Source: Colius striatus
Lineage: Eukaryota > Chordata > Aves > Coliiformes > Coliidae
Direction: 5' to 3'
Assembly (NCBI RefSeq): GCF_028858725.1
Contig: NC_084766.1
Location: 21,492,501-21,556,500 of the forward strand
DNA: 64,000 nucleotides
The notes below the pieces were generated by a model, which worked only from the letters and a program-made list of their open reading frames with translations, made no database searches and had not been told where the DNA came from. A program made the position numbers and the translations under genes. Below, piece by piece: positions 1-11,683 of this stretch (positions are counted from its first letter, which is position 1; every line of letters starts with the position of its first letter).

Positions 1-220
1 TTCTTACAGTTAAGCCTATTTCCTCATCTTGCTAGTCTTCTTCAGACAGCATAGATTGCAGTCACACTCAACCACTCATCAAGGACGTATTCCTGAAAAG
101 ACCAGGATAGCAAAAGCAATTATTTCCCACAAGAATTAATGTCATTCAGGGAAATGTGTACTGCAAACCATCCAACACCCTTTTTCTCTGCCTTATGTTG
201 GTCTTCATGTTTGTAAGTAA

Positions 221-266
221 ATCATAGAATCATATAAATGGGTTCAGAAAGACAACTTCAGGTCAC
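221..266 (-). repeat. CR1 LINE 3' tail fragment
   Basis: The plus strand reads ATCATAGAATCATATAAATG followed by sequence resembling the 'ggttggaagggacc' end of CR1 in reverse orientation. This is the typical terminal repeat of avian CR1 elements, truncated to a few tens of bases and diverged. Only the tail is recognisable. Confidence 0.5.
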
Positions 267-807
267 TTTTTATTTTGTGCACCAGCTTCTTTTCTGGAAG
301 GACTGACTGCCTGAACTAGTAGGAGAAAGGAAGGATTGCAGCTGCCTCAGTTGTTTGAAGCTTAAATCAGTTGTAACATTAGTTCTCAAACACCACTTTG
401 CTGTAACTTCAGCCTAAATACAATAATTCATCTTCTAACATTTGAGGATGAGGAAGATCCTAGCTTGATATCATTAAGCCATTATATCAAAGTTAGGCAC
501 TTGAAATTGTGTTTAAGGTCCTACATAAAAGCAACTTAATTTTCCAGGGTTTTGAGCAGTCTTTTGATTTAACATAAGATAGTGATGTTTTAATAGAGAA
601 TTTTTTATTTAAGAGCCTAAACACAGATTCAAAGGTGTAAATCCAGACGTGGAGCTTTGAAATAAACACAGATGTAAAACCAAACACAAACCTTTAAGAC
701 CAGAACAATGTGTATGTGTGATGTAAAGCCATGGGGGGAGGGGGAATGGGATTTAGCAATAAAGCTAAATATAAGATTATATTAGAGAATCTCAAAATAT
801 TATTTGT

Positions 808-813
808 TTTATT
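808..813 (-). terminator. candidate poly(A) signal for the dopamine receptor
   Basis: TTTATT on the plus strand is AATAAA on the minus strand, about 290 bases past the receptor stop codon. A second one lies at 604-609. The region is AT-rich, so chance occurrence is likely. Only transcript 3' ends would show which is used. Confidence 0.3.
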
Positions 814-1098
814 TTGATCTAATTATCTTGCTATTCTTAGTAAATATCACAAATTTGATTGAAGAATGGGGGTGAACAAATGTATAGGAAATGTCTACGG
901 ACTGTGAAACCGTAAGGGGTGAAGGGCTGCTGTTAAGGTTTTGGAATGAACTTCATCCACCTGTTACTCCTCGGGGTAAGAGCAGCAGGTTCCTGTCCCT
1001 CTGGGATGAGACTTTGCTGTGGGACAAGTGTAGCTTAAGTGGAGGCAGAGTTAGCTCTCCCTGTGGGATGGTATTGTGTGTGAGAAAGCCACAATCAC

Positions 1099-2460
1099 TT
1101 ATCCCTCTGGAACAGGACGATGGGGTCCCTCACATCGACCAAGGCCTGTACAGGGGGTGATAGTTTCCAGAGATAGCTCTGTCCCACAATCCAATTGCAA
1201 AATAGCTGGCACCTGATGACTCTTGGGGCTGCTGCCAGAGGCAGTAGGTGCCTGAGAAGTCTCCATAGACATCTCCTCACTGCTGTCCTCTCCCTGAAGG
1301 CTTACGGCATGCGGTACGGGCTGCACCCAGGCAGTGACAGTGGGGGGTGGTACTGATGATAAAGCAGCTCCTTCCTTCTGGCAGGTGGTATCATGGTGAT
1401 AGGAAACCAGCTCATTGCTGAAGTTGATCCTCTCTACAGCAGATCTGGGTGCGCCACAGCAGGAGCACCGGCAGCCCAGGAGGTTGCTGAAAGCCCGCCT
1501 GAAGTCTGCGTTGAAAGCATAGATCACTGGATTCACTGAGGAGTTGGCCCAGCCAAACCACACAAAGATGTTGAAGGTTGTTTGGCTAACGCAGGGTGAC
1601 TGTCCTTCATGGTCTCCCTCGAGCTTGGGCTGGCAGAAAGGCAGCAGACAGTTTAGCAGGAAGAAAGGCAGCCAGCAGCAAACAAAGACTCCCATTATGA
1701 TAGAGAGGGTTTGCAGCACCTTGGTCTCCTTGCGTAGGGAACTCTGCAAAGAGGAGGTGTGCTCTTTGCTGTGAACTGGCCACTGCCCTCCTGCTCGCTC
1801 GAGGGTGGAGATGCGGCGGATCTGGGCCTGGGCAATTCGGTAGATCCTGGTATATGTGATGATCATGATAGCCACAGGGATGTAGAAGCTGATAAGGGAG
1901 GAGGTGATGGCATAAGCACGGTTCAGGCTGACATCACAGCGAGGTGTCCCAGGCGGCCAGGAGCTTGGGTATCTCCCGTCCTTGGCTTTATGCCAGTGTA
2001 GCTGCACTGGGATGAATGAGATGAGGATGGAGAGGGCCCAGGCCACGGCTATCATGGTGCAGGCAAGGCGCTGCGTCATCCTGCGCTCATAGCGAAACGG
2101 GCTGGCAATGGCCCAGTACCGGTCCAGGCTGATGATGCAGAGGTGGAGGATGGAAGCGGTGGAGCACATGATGTCGAAAGCCACCCAGGTGTCACAAAAG
2201 CGGCTACCAAAGAGCCAGGACCCCCCGGCCACCTCGGTGACTGCCTTCCAGGGCATCACCAGCAGGGCCACGCAGAGGTCCGAGATGGCCAGGGACAGCA
2301 CGAACCAGTTGGTGACCTTGGCACGCAGGTGGCGGAAGCGCAGGACGGCCATGCACACCAACGCGTTGCCCACCAGCGTGCCCAGCACCAGGGCACCCAG
2401 CAGGCACCCGGTCAGGGCCCGCAGTGCCCGCGGGCTGCCCCCCGACACCGCGTTCCCCAT
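1099..2460 (-). CDS. DRD1C: D1-class dopamine receptor, D1C-like (453 aa)
   Basis: Class A G-protein-coupled receptor of the dopamine D1 class. Members sit in the plasma membrane and raise cAMP through Gs/Golf; that role is family knowledge. Numbered from the chosen start: TM1 about 17-40, the [13 protein letters not shown] signature in TM2, amine-binding Asp96 in TM3, DRY at 113-115, TM5 serines 187, 188 and 191, CWLP at 262-265 in TM6, and NPVIY at 310-314 in TM7. Cys89 and Cys175 can form the usual disulfide. A cysteine cluster just after TM7 ([10 protein letters not shown], 328-335) suggests palmitoylation. The long C-tail and short third loop are D1-class traits. The coding region is intronless, as in other D1 receptors. 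The ATG at 2460 (MGNAV) is chosen because the frame upstream to 2634 is low-complexity and lies in a predicted 5' UTR intron. The 16-residue N-terminus has no N-glycosylation sequon. The D1C subtype (called D1D in older chicken work) is from memory of the family; D1A, D1B and D1E were not formally excluded. Confidence 0.9.
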   Translation of the reverse strand: MGNAVSGGSPRALRALTGCLLGALVLGTLVGNALVCMAVLRFRHLRAKVTNWFVLSLAISDLCVALLVMPWKAVTEVAGGSWLFGSRFCDTWVAFDIMCSTASILHLCIISLDRYWAIASPFRYERRMTQRLACTMIAVAWALSILISFIPVQLHWHKAKDGRYPSSWPPGTPRCDVSLNRAYAITSSLISFYIPVAIMIITYTRIYRIAQAQIRRISTLERAGGQWPVHSKEHTSSLQSSLRKETKVLQTLSIIMGVFVCCWLPFFLLNCLLPFCQPKLEGDHEGQSPCVSQTTFNIFVWFGWANSSVNPVIYAFNADFRRAFSNLLGCRCSCCGAPRSAVERINFSNELVSYHHDTTCQKEGAALSSVPPPTVTAWVQPVPHAVSLQGEDSSEEMSMETSQAPTASGSSPKSHQVPAILQLDCGTELSLETITPCTGLGRCEGPHRPVPEG

Positions 2461-2935
2461 CGGGGTCAAACCCCCGGCCTCCGCCACCGCTCCCCGGCAA
2501 GAACGGCCGTCCCGGGAACCCCGGCCGCTCCTGCCGACGGGCCGGCGGGAGCCCTGGCAACTGGCGCCGTCCGCGACTGGGAGGGAGGGCGGGCGGCCGA
2601 CCGCGGGGGCATCTCCGCCCGCCGCCCCCGCCACCGGCCTCAGTTTCCCCGGCGAGCGGCGGGGCGGGCTGCCGCGCGGCTACTTACCCGCCTCTCATCG
2701 CCGCCGCTCCTTCCGAGGAGGAGCCCGTCCCGTGCCGTGCCGTGCCGTCGCGCCGCGGTGCGAGCGGAGCAGCGACGAGCCGGGACACCCGCGGGGCTCC
2801 GTGTGTCGCGCGGCTGCGGCTGCGGCTCCCCGGACAGCGGCCCCCGGCGAGTGGAGGGGCGAGCCCACGGTCACACGGAGCTTGCTGCCGGGCGGGGAAT
2901 GGCGGGCGAAGTCCTCGGGATCAAGCGACCTTCGT
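2400..2935. promoter_or_regulatory. CpG island over the receptor 5' end
   Basis: Very GC- and CpG-rich stretch covering the receptor N-terminus, the 5' UTR and presumably the promoter. It returns to ordinary composition by about 2950. No TATA box is obvious on the minus strand. The start site cannot be fixed from sequence, but it should lie upstream of the predicted splice donor at 2687. Confidence 0.7.
2577..2687 (-). other. DRD1C: predicted 111-bp 5' UTR intron of the receptor gene
   Basis: On the minus strand an exon ends in GGCGG and is followed by GTAAGTAG, a near-perfect donor beginning at 2687. A pyrimidine tract then CAG (CCCTCCCTCCCAG) ends at 2577, giving an intron of 111 bp and leaving 116 bp of UTR before the ATG at 2460. 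Mammalian DRD1 has a similarly short intron just upstream of its coding exon (family knowledge). The alternative upstream ATG at 2634 falls inside this intron, which supports the 2460 start. No transcript evidence is available. Confidence 0.6.
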
Positions 2936-2939
2936 AACT

Positions 2940-5900
2940 GCACGAAGAAAGGTTTCCCCGCAGCATCTCCCTGGGAAGAGCCCTTTTCCAGTCTTCGGTT
3001 TGTACTTGCTTAAGTATCGGAGACGAGGATCTGGCGCCGTCCAAGCATCTGCTCTGTTTGGAGACCACGGTCAAATTTTTAAGGAGCAGGATAGCACTTC
3101 GCGTCTGTTTACATTGAGAACGCTACCAAATCTGGGTGTAGGATGCTGTATTTTCACAGTGTTTTGTGATTTCTTGTTTTTTTGTTTTGTTTTGAAGTGA
3201 AATCCTACGTAAAGAAACCAAAAACCTAGACACCTAAGACATCTGTGTTTTGGACACCTTGCATTTTGGCAGAACGTTGTTCATACATTTCCTCAGATAC
3301 AAGCACCCAAATCCTTTCTCTTTAATTTTCAGCCAAAGTCGTTTTCTGACGTATTTCGACCATTTGCTGTTGTAATCTTATATATGTTGTCATATAAATG
3401 TCTTGCATATATTTACAGTCTACTTTCAATAAAGTATCCTAATGAAAATAGGGTTCAATCCTTCCTTTTGGACAAATTGAGGTGGTAATCTTGTTGTAAG
3501 AAAAAAGAATATTGAGATGTGAATGGAAAATAAAAAATTGCATAATTAACAAGGCAAACAGGTGTTTAGGTGAGGTATTTGATATTTTCTTTTTGCCTCC
3601 TAATTAAAATTACATCATTTAGTAGTGCCAATGCAAACAATTTTCAAGCCAGTAAGTATCTGATTTCCATTGTACTGTTACTATCTTAATAATTAGAACA
3701 GAGACTGGAAATTTTTGAAACAAATTTTGAACAACAGAGCCATCAGGTCAGCCTGTAAAAATCAGCATATTCAAGATCAGCTATCTGAATTATGCCAGTT
3801 CATAACAGATTGTTAACATTTGGTCATGTTTTTTAAGATCCTAGTTGTTTTGTGCCTTGGAGACCACAGTCTTCATAATGCAGCCCACTGTGTTATTCCT
3901 GCTGCGATGCTGAGAATTGAAATATATTTCTTGTTAACATTTTTGTCTGTAAGACTAATTCATAATTCAATTAACTTATGTAGCTTCCTCTCTTATAAAA
4001 TATATACTTTGATAAAACGGTGGTAGCTGTCAAAATAACATAGGCTGTAAGAGCCAACTTCACACCTTATCTTACTTGGAACCATCTGTAGTTTCATGTA
4101 CATGGATTTTGACAACATCTGCAAACCACAGCAGGTCTCTGATTTTCATTCCAATACTAAGGACTAAATCTTAGATCATAAGAATTATCTACACACTTGC
4201 TAATTCTACTCAATACAGTTATTTAGCAATCAATAAAATTATGCTGAAGAACAGAATACATTGATGAAGAATTGCAAATGGGACAGTAGATGGAATCAAG
4301 TAAATCTAGCACTAAAAAAGAAAGAGCAGTACCTTTGCATAGTCAGCAGATAGTAGTGCTGTGGTGATCTGTAGTGGAACATAGCCGAACAAGTAATCAA
4401 AATGACTGTTTTCAGTGTCCCTGTGTATCTCCAGTTCTGAGGATCTTATCATGTTCTACAGGTATCTCCAGCTCCTTTTCAACATGCATCACAAAGGGAA
4501 GTGTGTGTCATCTTGCTGTTCAGCGAGCATATATTTTTATGCCAGTGACCTACTTCAAAATTTTGAGGCTGTTGGCTGAACTAAAATCTGATGGAGAGGA
4601 AGATGTCTTGAAAAATTAATTTCCTATAGTTGTAATTAGTATATGCATCTGGGTAGAAGTCAGATGCCCTACTAATATCCTCACCGACAGGAAGGTTGCA
4701 GTGAGGACTCAACCCTTGTTAAACACAAGAGATTCCATGCAGAGGGAGATGTTAGGAACACTCTTATCCTAAAGAAAACATTCACAGACACATTCATCTT
4801 CTTAGATACCAGAGGATCGAAATGCAAGATGCAAATCCATAAGAAACTATACAGTGAGTCAGTGGCAAAGACAAGAATAGAAGCATTGCCCTGCTCTTAT
4901 TCCTATATTGGGCATAGTGAAGTGTAAGCTTATCGGAGAGGGAGGAAAGAGACATGGAGGGAAACACAACGCTGTGTGAAAATCGGTGTGTGCAGTGAAT
5001 TGAAAATGCTGTAAACTTTGTAACTGTTTCTTGAATTGAGATAGAATACAAAGAACTGAGCGAAATGATACAAAAAATATTGATAGACTGGGTAAAATGG
5101 TCTCTTGTGACTCCAGAAAATTTGCAAGCTCATGCCATCTGTGAAAAAATAACCTTACCAAGAGAATATAAACAAAACATACTGCAATATATATAATGTC
5201 TCTATACTGTACCTTTTTTTAAAATGTAGTCACTGTATTCGAGATCTCTTTCCCTCCAAGAAGAGAAAGAAGGAAGCCTGGACAGAAGACCTATATAAGA
5301 AACTGATAGTTTCTTTCTCTCTCCCCTTTTCTTCTCCTTGTCTTATTTCTCCATTGTAAAACTACCTTATCCTAGACTCAATGTTCATGTGTTTATAGCA
5401 CATACTATGATTAAGAGGAGATTTGGTTTACTATGGGTGCATTCAGAACTCATGCTTCTGTCTAGGTCCCTGATGTGCTAGCTGACTGGACAACTGAAGC
5501 AGGTTAAAACTCAATGCTCAACATCACGTGGTATTTCAGCCCAAGTCCCAAGGTGCCTCTTGGAAGGACATAGCAGTTCTTAGGTCCTGTGCTGTCATGC
5601 TGCAGTTGGCTGAGGGGAATGAGCCTCCAGAGGGTTAATGACAAGGTCCATGTGATGCTTGTGAGCTGCCTGCAGGTAATGCCAAATCTCACTGACAGTA
5701 GGTGGTCTCATAAAAACAGCCACTGTAGCTTTCAGCCACATCTATCCAGTGCCAATCATTACTGCTTTGTCAACGGAATGTAATACCAACAGTGGGTAAT
5801 TAAATAGTTTATTTAATTTTGAGATCTTGTCCAAATGGGGAAACAGATGAAGTGGTATCATTTAATGGACTATGATCACATTGTGTAAAGATGTATTGAG

Positions 5901-8687
5901 GTACTGGTAAAATGATGCTCTGAAGAAGTTATCTTCCTTGCAGTCTGAGAAACCATTGATTCTATGTACCAGACTAAACTGGGTTTTGTCGTTGCCTTTA
6001 CAGCTACTTTTGAGGAGCGATTTTAGATGTCTTGGAAGAAAATGTCATTGTAAGCAGTAACACTATGTCTGAAACCAATATGATTATTTATTCATCTCTT
6101 TATAGCTAAAAAAATCTATCCAGTTTTGCACATATGTGTGTGTGTACTTACCATCTTGGCTTTATATATTAAAATGGCATGCTTTCAATGCCATGTGAGT
6201 TTTGTGAACTTGATCATATACTGAGACTGCTATTTGTAGAGTGAATCGAGCATTTACTGTTGAAAACAAATGACCTTTTTATTACAGAGATACTGATTAG
6301 CTGTATGAGTGAATTAGAAGTCACTGAATAATTCCTTGTTTCAGAAGCTGTCTAGACAAGTTAAAGAAAGAATAAATAAATCAACAGATAAATATCAAAA
6401 GTATGTTTAGTCTGTTCAGGCTTGATAGAAATAATTTGCATTTGTGATGTCCAATGCAGAGTCCACTGTAACTCTTCACATCATTTGAAGTTAATATGGT
6501 TCTTAGAGTGATCTCACTATGATTTGTTTTATTAAATCAACTCTTGAGTTTGGAATACATTTAATGTTACATAAGAAAGAATAAAGTGAGCATTTCATAG
6601 CTCTGCATTTAACCTGAGCTATCTTACTTCAAATTTTGACAATCTTCTCTATTAACAATAAATACACATAAAGACTCTTCCCCTCAAAAAGTCAAACAAA
6701 TTAGTTCAGCATTGTGCCAAGAAACAAATGAATACGTCTCACTAAATTGAAAAAACATGCTCTCATTTCACCACAGATAACACTAAAAGGAACCTTTATC
6801 CTTTATTTTAGTCTGCTGGATAAGGCTCTGGCGACTGGCCTGGACCTTCCTTGGAAGGTGCCAATGACTGAACACTAGTATTTTTCACTCAGCATTTCAA
6901 AAGCAAATACTTTTGAGAAGGTACCCTTCCCAGCTCAGACAGGGATGAAATGCCCATTGTGACATTTAGGTACAGTCCAAAATCCAGAAGGTAAAACCAG
7001 AAGCTTCAATGCCCAGGGAGCCATGGGACAATGCACTTGTGATCGTAAGCACCATTCACTGGCAGCCATGAAGAACCCCTGTCAGGCAAAGCAGCATACA
7101 GTCTGACCACAGTAATGGTGGGGCTGAGACGGCTCCTGAGACAGACCATAATTTAGGAGGCAGAAAGATGGTTTTAATGCAACCTTTGCCCTCTTGCACA
7201 TGAGCTGGATTTTTGAGTAGCATGGCACAAAATCCATCAAGCAATGTGTTCAGCTACCTAGTCAATAGTGGCTATTTATGGCAGTGGCTGCCTTTTTCTA
7301 GAGAGATGGGGCACACTAAAGAGCTTTTGGATTTTGCCTGTTAAATGCAAAATACATTACATTACTACAGTAATCAGTAGCTATGTGATTTTAAAGAGTG
7401 TTTAAGGTAATTAAGATAATAATAATGTGAAAACCAGTTTATAATAAAAGAGTTAACTATTTCAAAATGCTACCTGTGTATACTTCAGGGTACAAATGCT
7501 TCATTGACTGTCACTGCACTTGTAAAGTAAGCTTTAAAATTAAGATTAAAAAATGCAGTCCATCATGTGTTCCCAATAGAGGGCACACACAGCACTTTGT
7601 AGAATGAAAACATTTTAAAAGCAGCTTTTACTAACTGACATGACAGAACCATTGCCAAATAACAGTCAGATTCCTACAGAAATCAATCATTTGTGCTCCA
7701 CTTCTTACAAAAAGTTATCTGCAAAGTTGAGAATGCTTCTCTTCTGTGTGCTTCAGAATATGCCAATTTTAATTACTCACAAAATCAATGTGAGTTTCCT
7801 TCACATTTTTTCCCCACTATTGACAGTGTGTGAATAGTTTTTTGAGGGAAGATGCATGATATTTTCAAAGGGTAGTCTGCTAATGGATTTTCTGTCTGTA
7901 TGGGACAGTGCTCAGCACTCAGAATTAAGAAGTGTAATTTAATCTCTACTCAAAAGGAATTGCCTTCAGAGAATTTCAGACAGCCACAGCATTGCTTTAC
8001 TAATTGCTTTGGGTTGTTTTGTGTTCACTTATTTTGGAGATTTAGTGAAACAGATCCTATCAGCAGATGTGATTCATGATAGCCACTGAATTTTTGTGTT
8101 TCACAAGGATCATTTCAAATCTCTTCTCATGTTAAAAGTTTGTATGCAGCCACTATCAGAACTGGTTGGACAACACAGTCAGACAACACAGGGATGATGC
8201 ACAACTGTTTCAGTCCTGAAGAGATGACCATACCAGTGTTGCCAGTAACGGTTGGTGTTTGGATAGCCTGTGTTTGAGAAATAGCAGCAATTTGGTACAC
8301 AAAATATAAGCAAGGCAGAAATGGTGCCAAGAGGCAGTTAAAAGCCTTCTGAAGGCTTCACAACCATGTATTTGCTCTTCTTTCTTTGAAGATCCCACAC
8401 CCCTACAATCTATCCAACATGTATTTTAGAACAATCTTTGGATTCCTGTCACTCATTTGACAACATAAAATTTCTATTTTCTAAGCTAGGTTATTGGCCC
8501 ATTCTGTCAAGTAATAGTAAGCTAAATTGACTCACTTTACTGCAAGCTCATGGCTGGACTACAGCATTTAAAGTAATGGCATCAGTGTTCAAGGACACTT
8601 ACAGACTTGTGGGCACATTAGATAAGGTCTCCACAGCCTACTCTGGCTACTTTGAAAAATTATTTAGATTCAAGTTCTTGTTCTTTG
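2940..8687. other. intergenic, no gene recognised
   Basis: AT-rich single-copy-looking DNA upstream of the receptor gene. Open frames on both strands are short and resemble no family. No full mobile element, tRNA or other RNA gene was seen. Somewhat GC-richer patches near 5470-5790 and 6830-7250 may be old repeats, but I cannot classify them. Confidence 0.5.
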
Positions 8688-8737
8688 TGTCTCTAAAGGT
8701 CCCTTCCAACCCCTACCATTCTATGATTCTATGTCCA
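8688..8737 (+). repeat. CR1 LINE 3' tail fragment
   Basis: AGGTCCCTTCCAACCCCTAC followed by CATTCTATGATTCTATG is the standard avian CR1 3' end in the plus orientation. The element is severely 5'-truncated; the bases before it do not show CR1 coding sequence. Confidence 0.85.
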
Positions 8738-9371
8738 AGGCTTTTCCAGACTTCATGCTGATAAAGGCCACATAAAATGTTCGCAATAAAGGTCATGGGT
8801 AATAACTACTTGGAATTTATCCTTAGTGTGTAAAAATTCCATCTGGCAAGAGTCACATACCTCGCCACCTAGTGCCCTATGTTTCTTCTTACCAAAAACT
8901 GAGCAAATTTGTGTTTGAATACAAACCAAATAAACAGAAGTCCTTGTCCATAGTATGTGCTTCTTTCCCTGTGGTAGAATATGACAAATATTAATTGCAC
9001 CAGCTATATCTTGATTGCATGATAGATACTTCCCATGAGACACCCCAACCATTTAGAATCAAGACAGTTCTCTTTCAGTCTTTCCTTGATTTTCATCTAT
9101 GGAAAACATTGCATGGAGAAGTGAAGGCATGATGTATGATTAGCTCTTAACATCACCAGGATAAAATGAGCTATGCCCCTTGAACTAAGAAATGAGAAGT
9201 GTTCCACTGTCTTACAATTCAGACATAGCCATTATCTAATGGCTGCACTTATAGCCATTACTTAATGCAGTGATAGATTGGGACACTGCAGTGATGAGCA
9301 TAGCATAAAAAGCTGTATAGAATAGTTCAGCATCACAAGCTTTCAGTGCTGTCTGGAAAATGGCTCGGGAT
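8738..9371. other. intergenic between CR1 tail and provirus
   Basis: About 630 bp without a recognised gene or repeat. It ends in CGGGAT (9366-9371), the proposed left copy of the provirus target-site duplication. Confidence 0.5.
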
Positions 9372-9687
9372 TGTGGGTACATGTTTTAATTGAGAAAGAA
9401 TATGATTTGGACCAGCCAGATATTTCCTTAGTTTGAATAAAGGTGGCAGAGACAAGTTGATGCAGCTGGCAAGCTGCTTCCAATTATTAGGAACAAGTGC
9501 TGCATGTTAATCAATTGAGCCCTGTGTGATCACATGGGCAGAAATGGCATATATAAGGAAGTAGAAGGCAAACAAAAGGTGGCTTTGAGTCAGTCCTGTT
9601 GTTTGTGCTATGTTGTCTGTGTGTGTCCTTGCATGAATGTCCCTTACTTCTCTACATTCTTGTATGAGCATCACTCGTCTCATCACA
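9372..9687 (+). repeat. 5' LTR of the provirus
   Basis: Starts TGTGGGTAC (the edge could be 9374, TGGG) and ends CATCACA. It matches 15532-15843 at about 96% by eye. A TATATAA box lies at 9550-9556. An AATAAA lies at 9436-9441, upstream of the TATA box, so it may not be the working poly(A) signal. Confidence 0.9.
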
Positions 9688-9689
9688 AG

Positions 9690-9707
9690 TGATGATCCTG
9701 ACATGAT
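9690..9707 (+). other. primer binding site, tRNA-Trp type
   Basis: The 18 bases two nucleotides after the 5' LTR match the tRNA-Trp primer site used by avian retroviruses at about 14 of 18 positions. The four differences I count are all transitions, as expected from decay. This is comparison from memory; a tRNA alignment would settle it. Confidence 0.65.
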
Positions 9708-9800
9708 CAGCCAAACTTTTCGGACTAAACTCTTCAGAAGTGCTCAGATCACTGCAGCAGAGACATCTGAAAAGGCAGGAGAGCAACTGAGGCCAGGAAA

Positions 9801-11651
9801 ATGGGAAAAGCGGTAAGTAAAGAAGAAAATCTGATAGACATCTTCCAGCATATTCTCTCTGAGAAAAGGTTAAACTATGAAAGAGAGATATTGTAAAGAC
9901 TTGTAAGATGGGGACAGGATGTAGGTTTCTTCACCTCCCCCCAGGACATATTTGAAATAGAGCAGTGGGAAAATCTAGGGAATGCATTTAATGATGCAGT
10001 TGGGCTATGTAAGCTGTTATCAACCCCTTTACAATAGTTACAAGCTGAGCAGGCTGTGGCTGAGCATGTAGCAGCCGCCATAAACACAGAATATGCTATG
10101 CCATCTGCATTCCCTGTGGATGTCAAACGATTCTTTGGAGGTAGTGACTTTGTAGTACAATCGGCTCCACCTTTAGAGGAAGAGAATATGGACGTGAGTC
10201 CATCCCCTTACTCATGCCCAGAACCCCCTAGGTCACCCTTACTGCTGCTGAAAACCTCAGAAACAGTACGGGTGCCGTTAACAAGACCGCTGACCCGGGA
10301 GCCAAGCCCCACTCCTGTCCCGTCCCATTCAGAGGGAGCACCTGGAAATGAGTGAAAAGTACGCTTTAATGATGAAACAGCACTACCTAGTGCTTCAAGC
10401 ACTAACATGCCTTTGCCCATGACATGGCCAATCCCCGTCTGTCATCACCCCCGATGTCTGGGGAAGGAGACCATCAACAAAGAGAGCTTTTACAGAAGGA
10501 ATTGATAAGACAAGGGGAAGAAATGAGACAGATCCTGGCTGGCTTAGATGTACTGGTAGACAAACCGAAAGTGACAGCTAATCAATGAATTAATCAAACC
10601 AGAGTTTAAAGTTTTGGCTCCACAGCTGGTCAGAGACTGCTGGCCCAATGACTATGGTCTGGCTAAGAAGTGGAGAGGTATTATATGTGATGCGGTAATA
10701 GAAGGAGAGTTCATCCCACAAGTCTTCCCAGTAATAACAGTAAGTAATAATCCTGTGCAACAACAGTGGGTGCCTCTGGATTGGAATTTAGTCAGAGAGG
10801 GGCAGAAAGCAGTAATGCAATATGTTTTGACTAACCCATATGTGCAAACATTATTAGATCATATATTTTCCGGCAGATTAATGACCCCCTTTAATTGTCG
10901 GAAGCTGGAAGAAACCTTTTTGAAACCAACTCAGGTGCTGTTACAGAAGTCTGAGTGGGAGAAAAAAGTGGAAGAAGCAAGACTAGAGAATTTGAATTTA
11001 TGGCAGGAGGATCCATGACAGCTTGCCACAGCTGACATGATGTCGGGCAAAGGACAGTTTGCTGACCTCCAAATACAAGCTCAAGTAGATGTGGCTATTT
11101 TGCAACAGACACAAACATTGGCCCATCAGGAGTTTAAGGCCATCCCTGACATGGGAGTGCCAGTTCCCTCATATACAACTATTATGCAAAAACCTGATGA
11201 GCACTTCATGACCTTTTTAGACCGCTTGAGAGCAGCGTTGGATCAGGTACTGGGCATGTCAGCTGAGGTTAAAGCTGCGATAGGAATGCAGCTGGCAGTA
11301 ACTAATGCTAACCCTGACTGTAAGAGGATTTTACAAACTCTTCCGTGGACTGCAACTTTAGCTTACATGACAGAAGCCTCCTCTAGAGTAGGATCATCAG
11401 AGGAAAAGGCAACACATCTGTCTGAGGCCGAGGCAATGGCATTAAAACTGTTAGTTCTGCAAGGAAGAGGAAATTGGGGACCAAAATGTTTTAATTCAGG
11501 AAAAACAGGTCATTTGAAAAAACAATGTCAATCTAGACCATTGGTATGCACAAATTGCTCAACTAGAACATCAGGATTCAACAACAGATTCAACAGCAAT
11601 TGCCATAAATGTGGCAAATTTGGACACAGAGCCACTGAGTGCTGCTCTTGA
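9801..11651 (+). pseudogene. gag pseudogene (matrix, capsid, nucleocapsid)
   Basis: A single frame runs from an ATG at 9801 whose product begins MGKAVSK, a likely myristoylation signal, to the stop at 11649-11651. It is broken by several in-frame stops (for example 9894-9896 and 10036-10038, more between 10356 and 10613, and one at 11016-11018) but shows no net frameshift. The middle part (10614-11300) looks like retroviral capsid, including a major-homology-like stretch with FLDRLRAAL near 11214-11240. The nucleocapsid has two CCHC zinc knuckles. The second (11601-11642) is intact; in the first, near 11483-11527, serine replaces the second cysteine. The element cannot make a working Gag. Confidence 0.88.
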
Positions 11652-11683
11652 GTGGCCAGACACGGCACACCTAAGGGAAATGG

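Larger units (their letters stand above)
1..1098. other. 3' flank of the dopamine receptor gene
   Basis: AT-rich sequence downstream of the minus-strand receptor stop codon. It probably contains the receptor 3' UTR. It holds a short CR1-like tail near the left edge and two minus-strand AATAAA hexamers (808-813 and 604-609). No coding region is recognised; the short open frames here have no family resemblance. Confidence 0.6.

Noticed and set aside
2461-2634. Upstream in-frame start that would add 58 residues to the dopamine receptor
   Set aside because: The added sequence is Gly/Arg-rich and unlike any receptor N-terminus, and the ATG at 2634 lies inside a predicted 5' UTR intron.
2108-3013. 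Long plus-strand open frames opposite the receptor 5' end
   Set aside because: They are antisense shadows of the receptor and of a CpG island, where high GC removes stops; compositions are Arg/Pro/Ala-rich with no domain.
4794-5161. Overlapping minus-strand open frames of 67-100 codons
   Set aside because: Compositionally Phe/Ser/Leu-rich with no recognisable domain; consistent with chance in a purine-rich plus strand.
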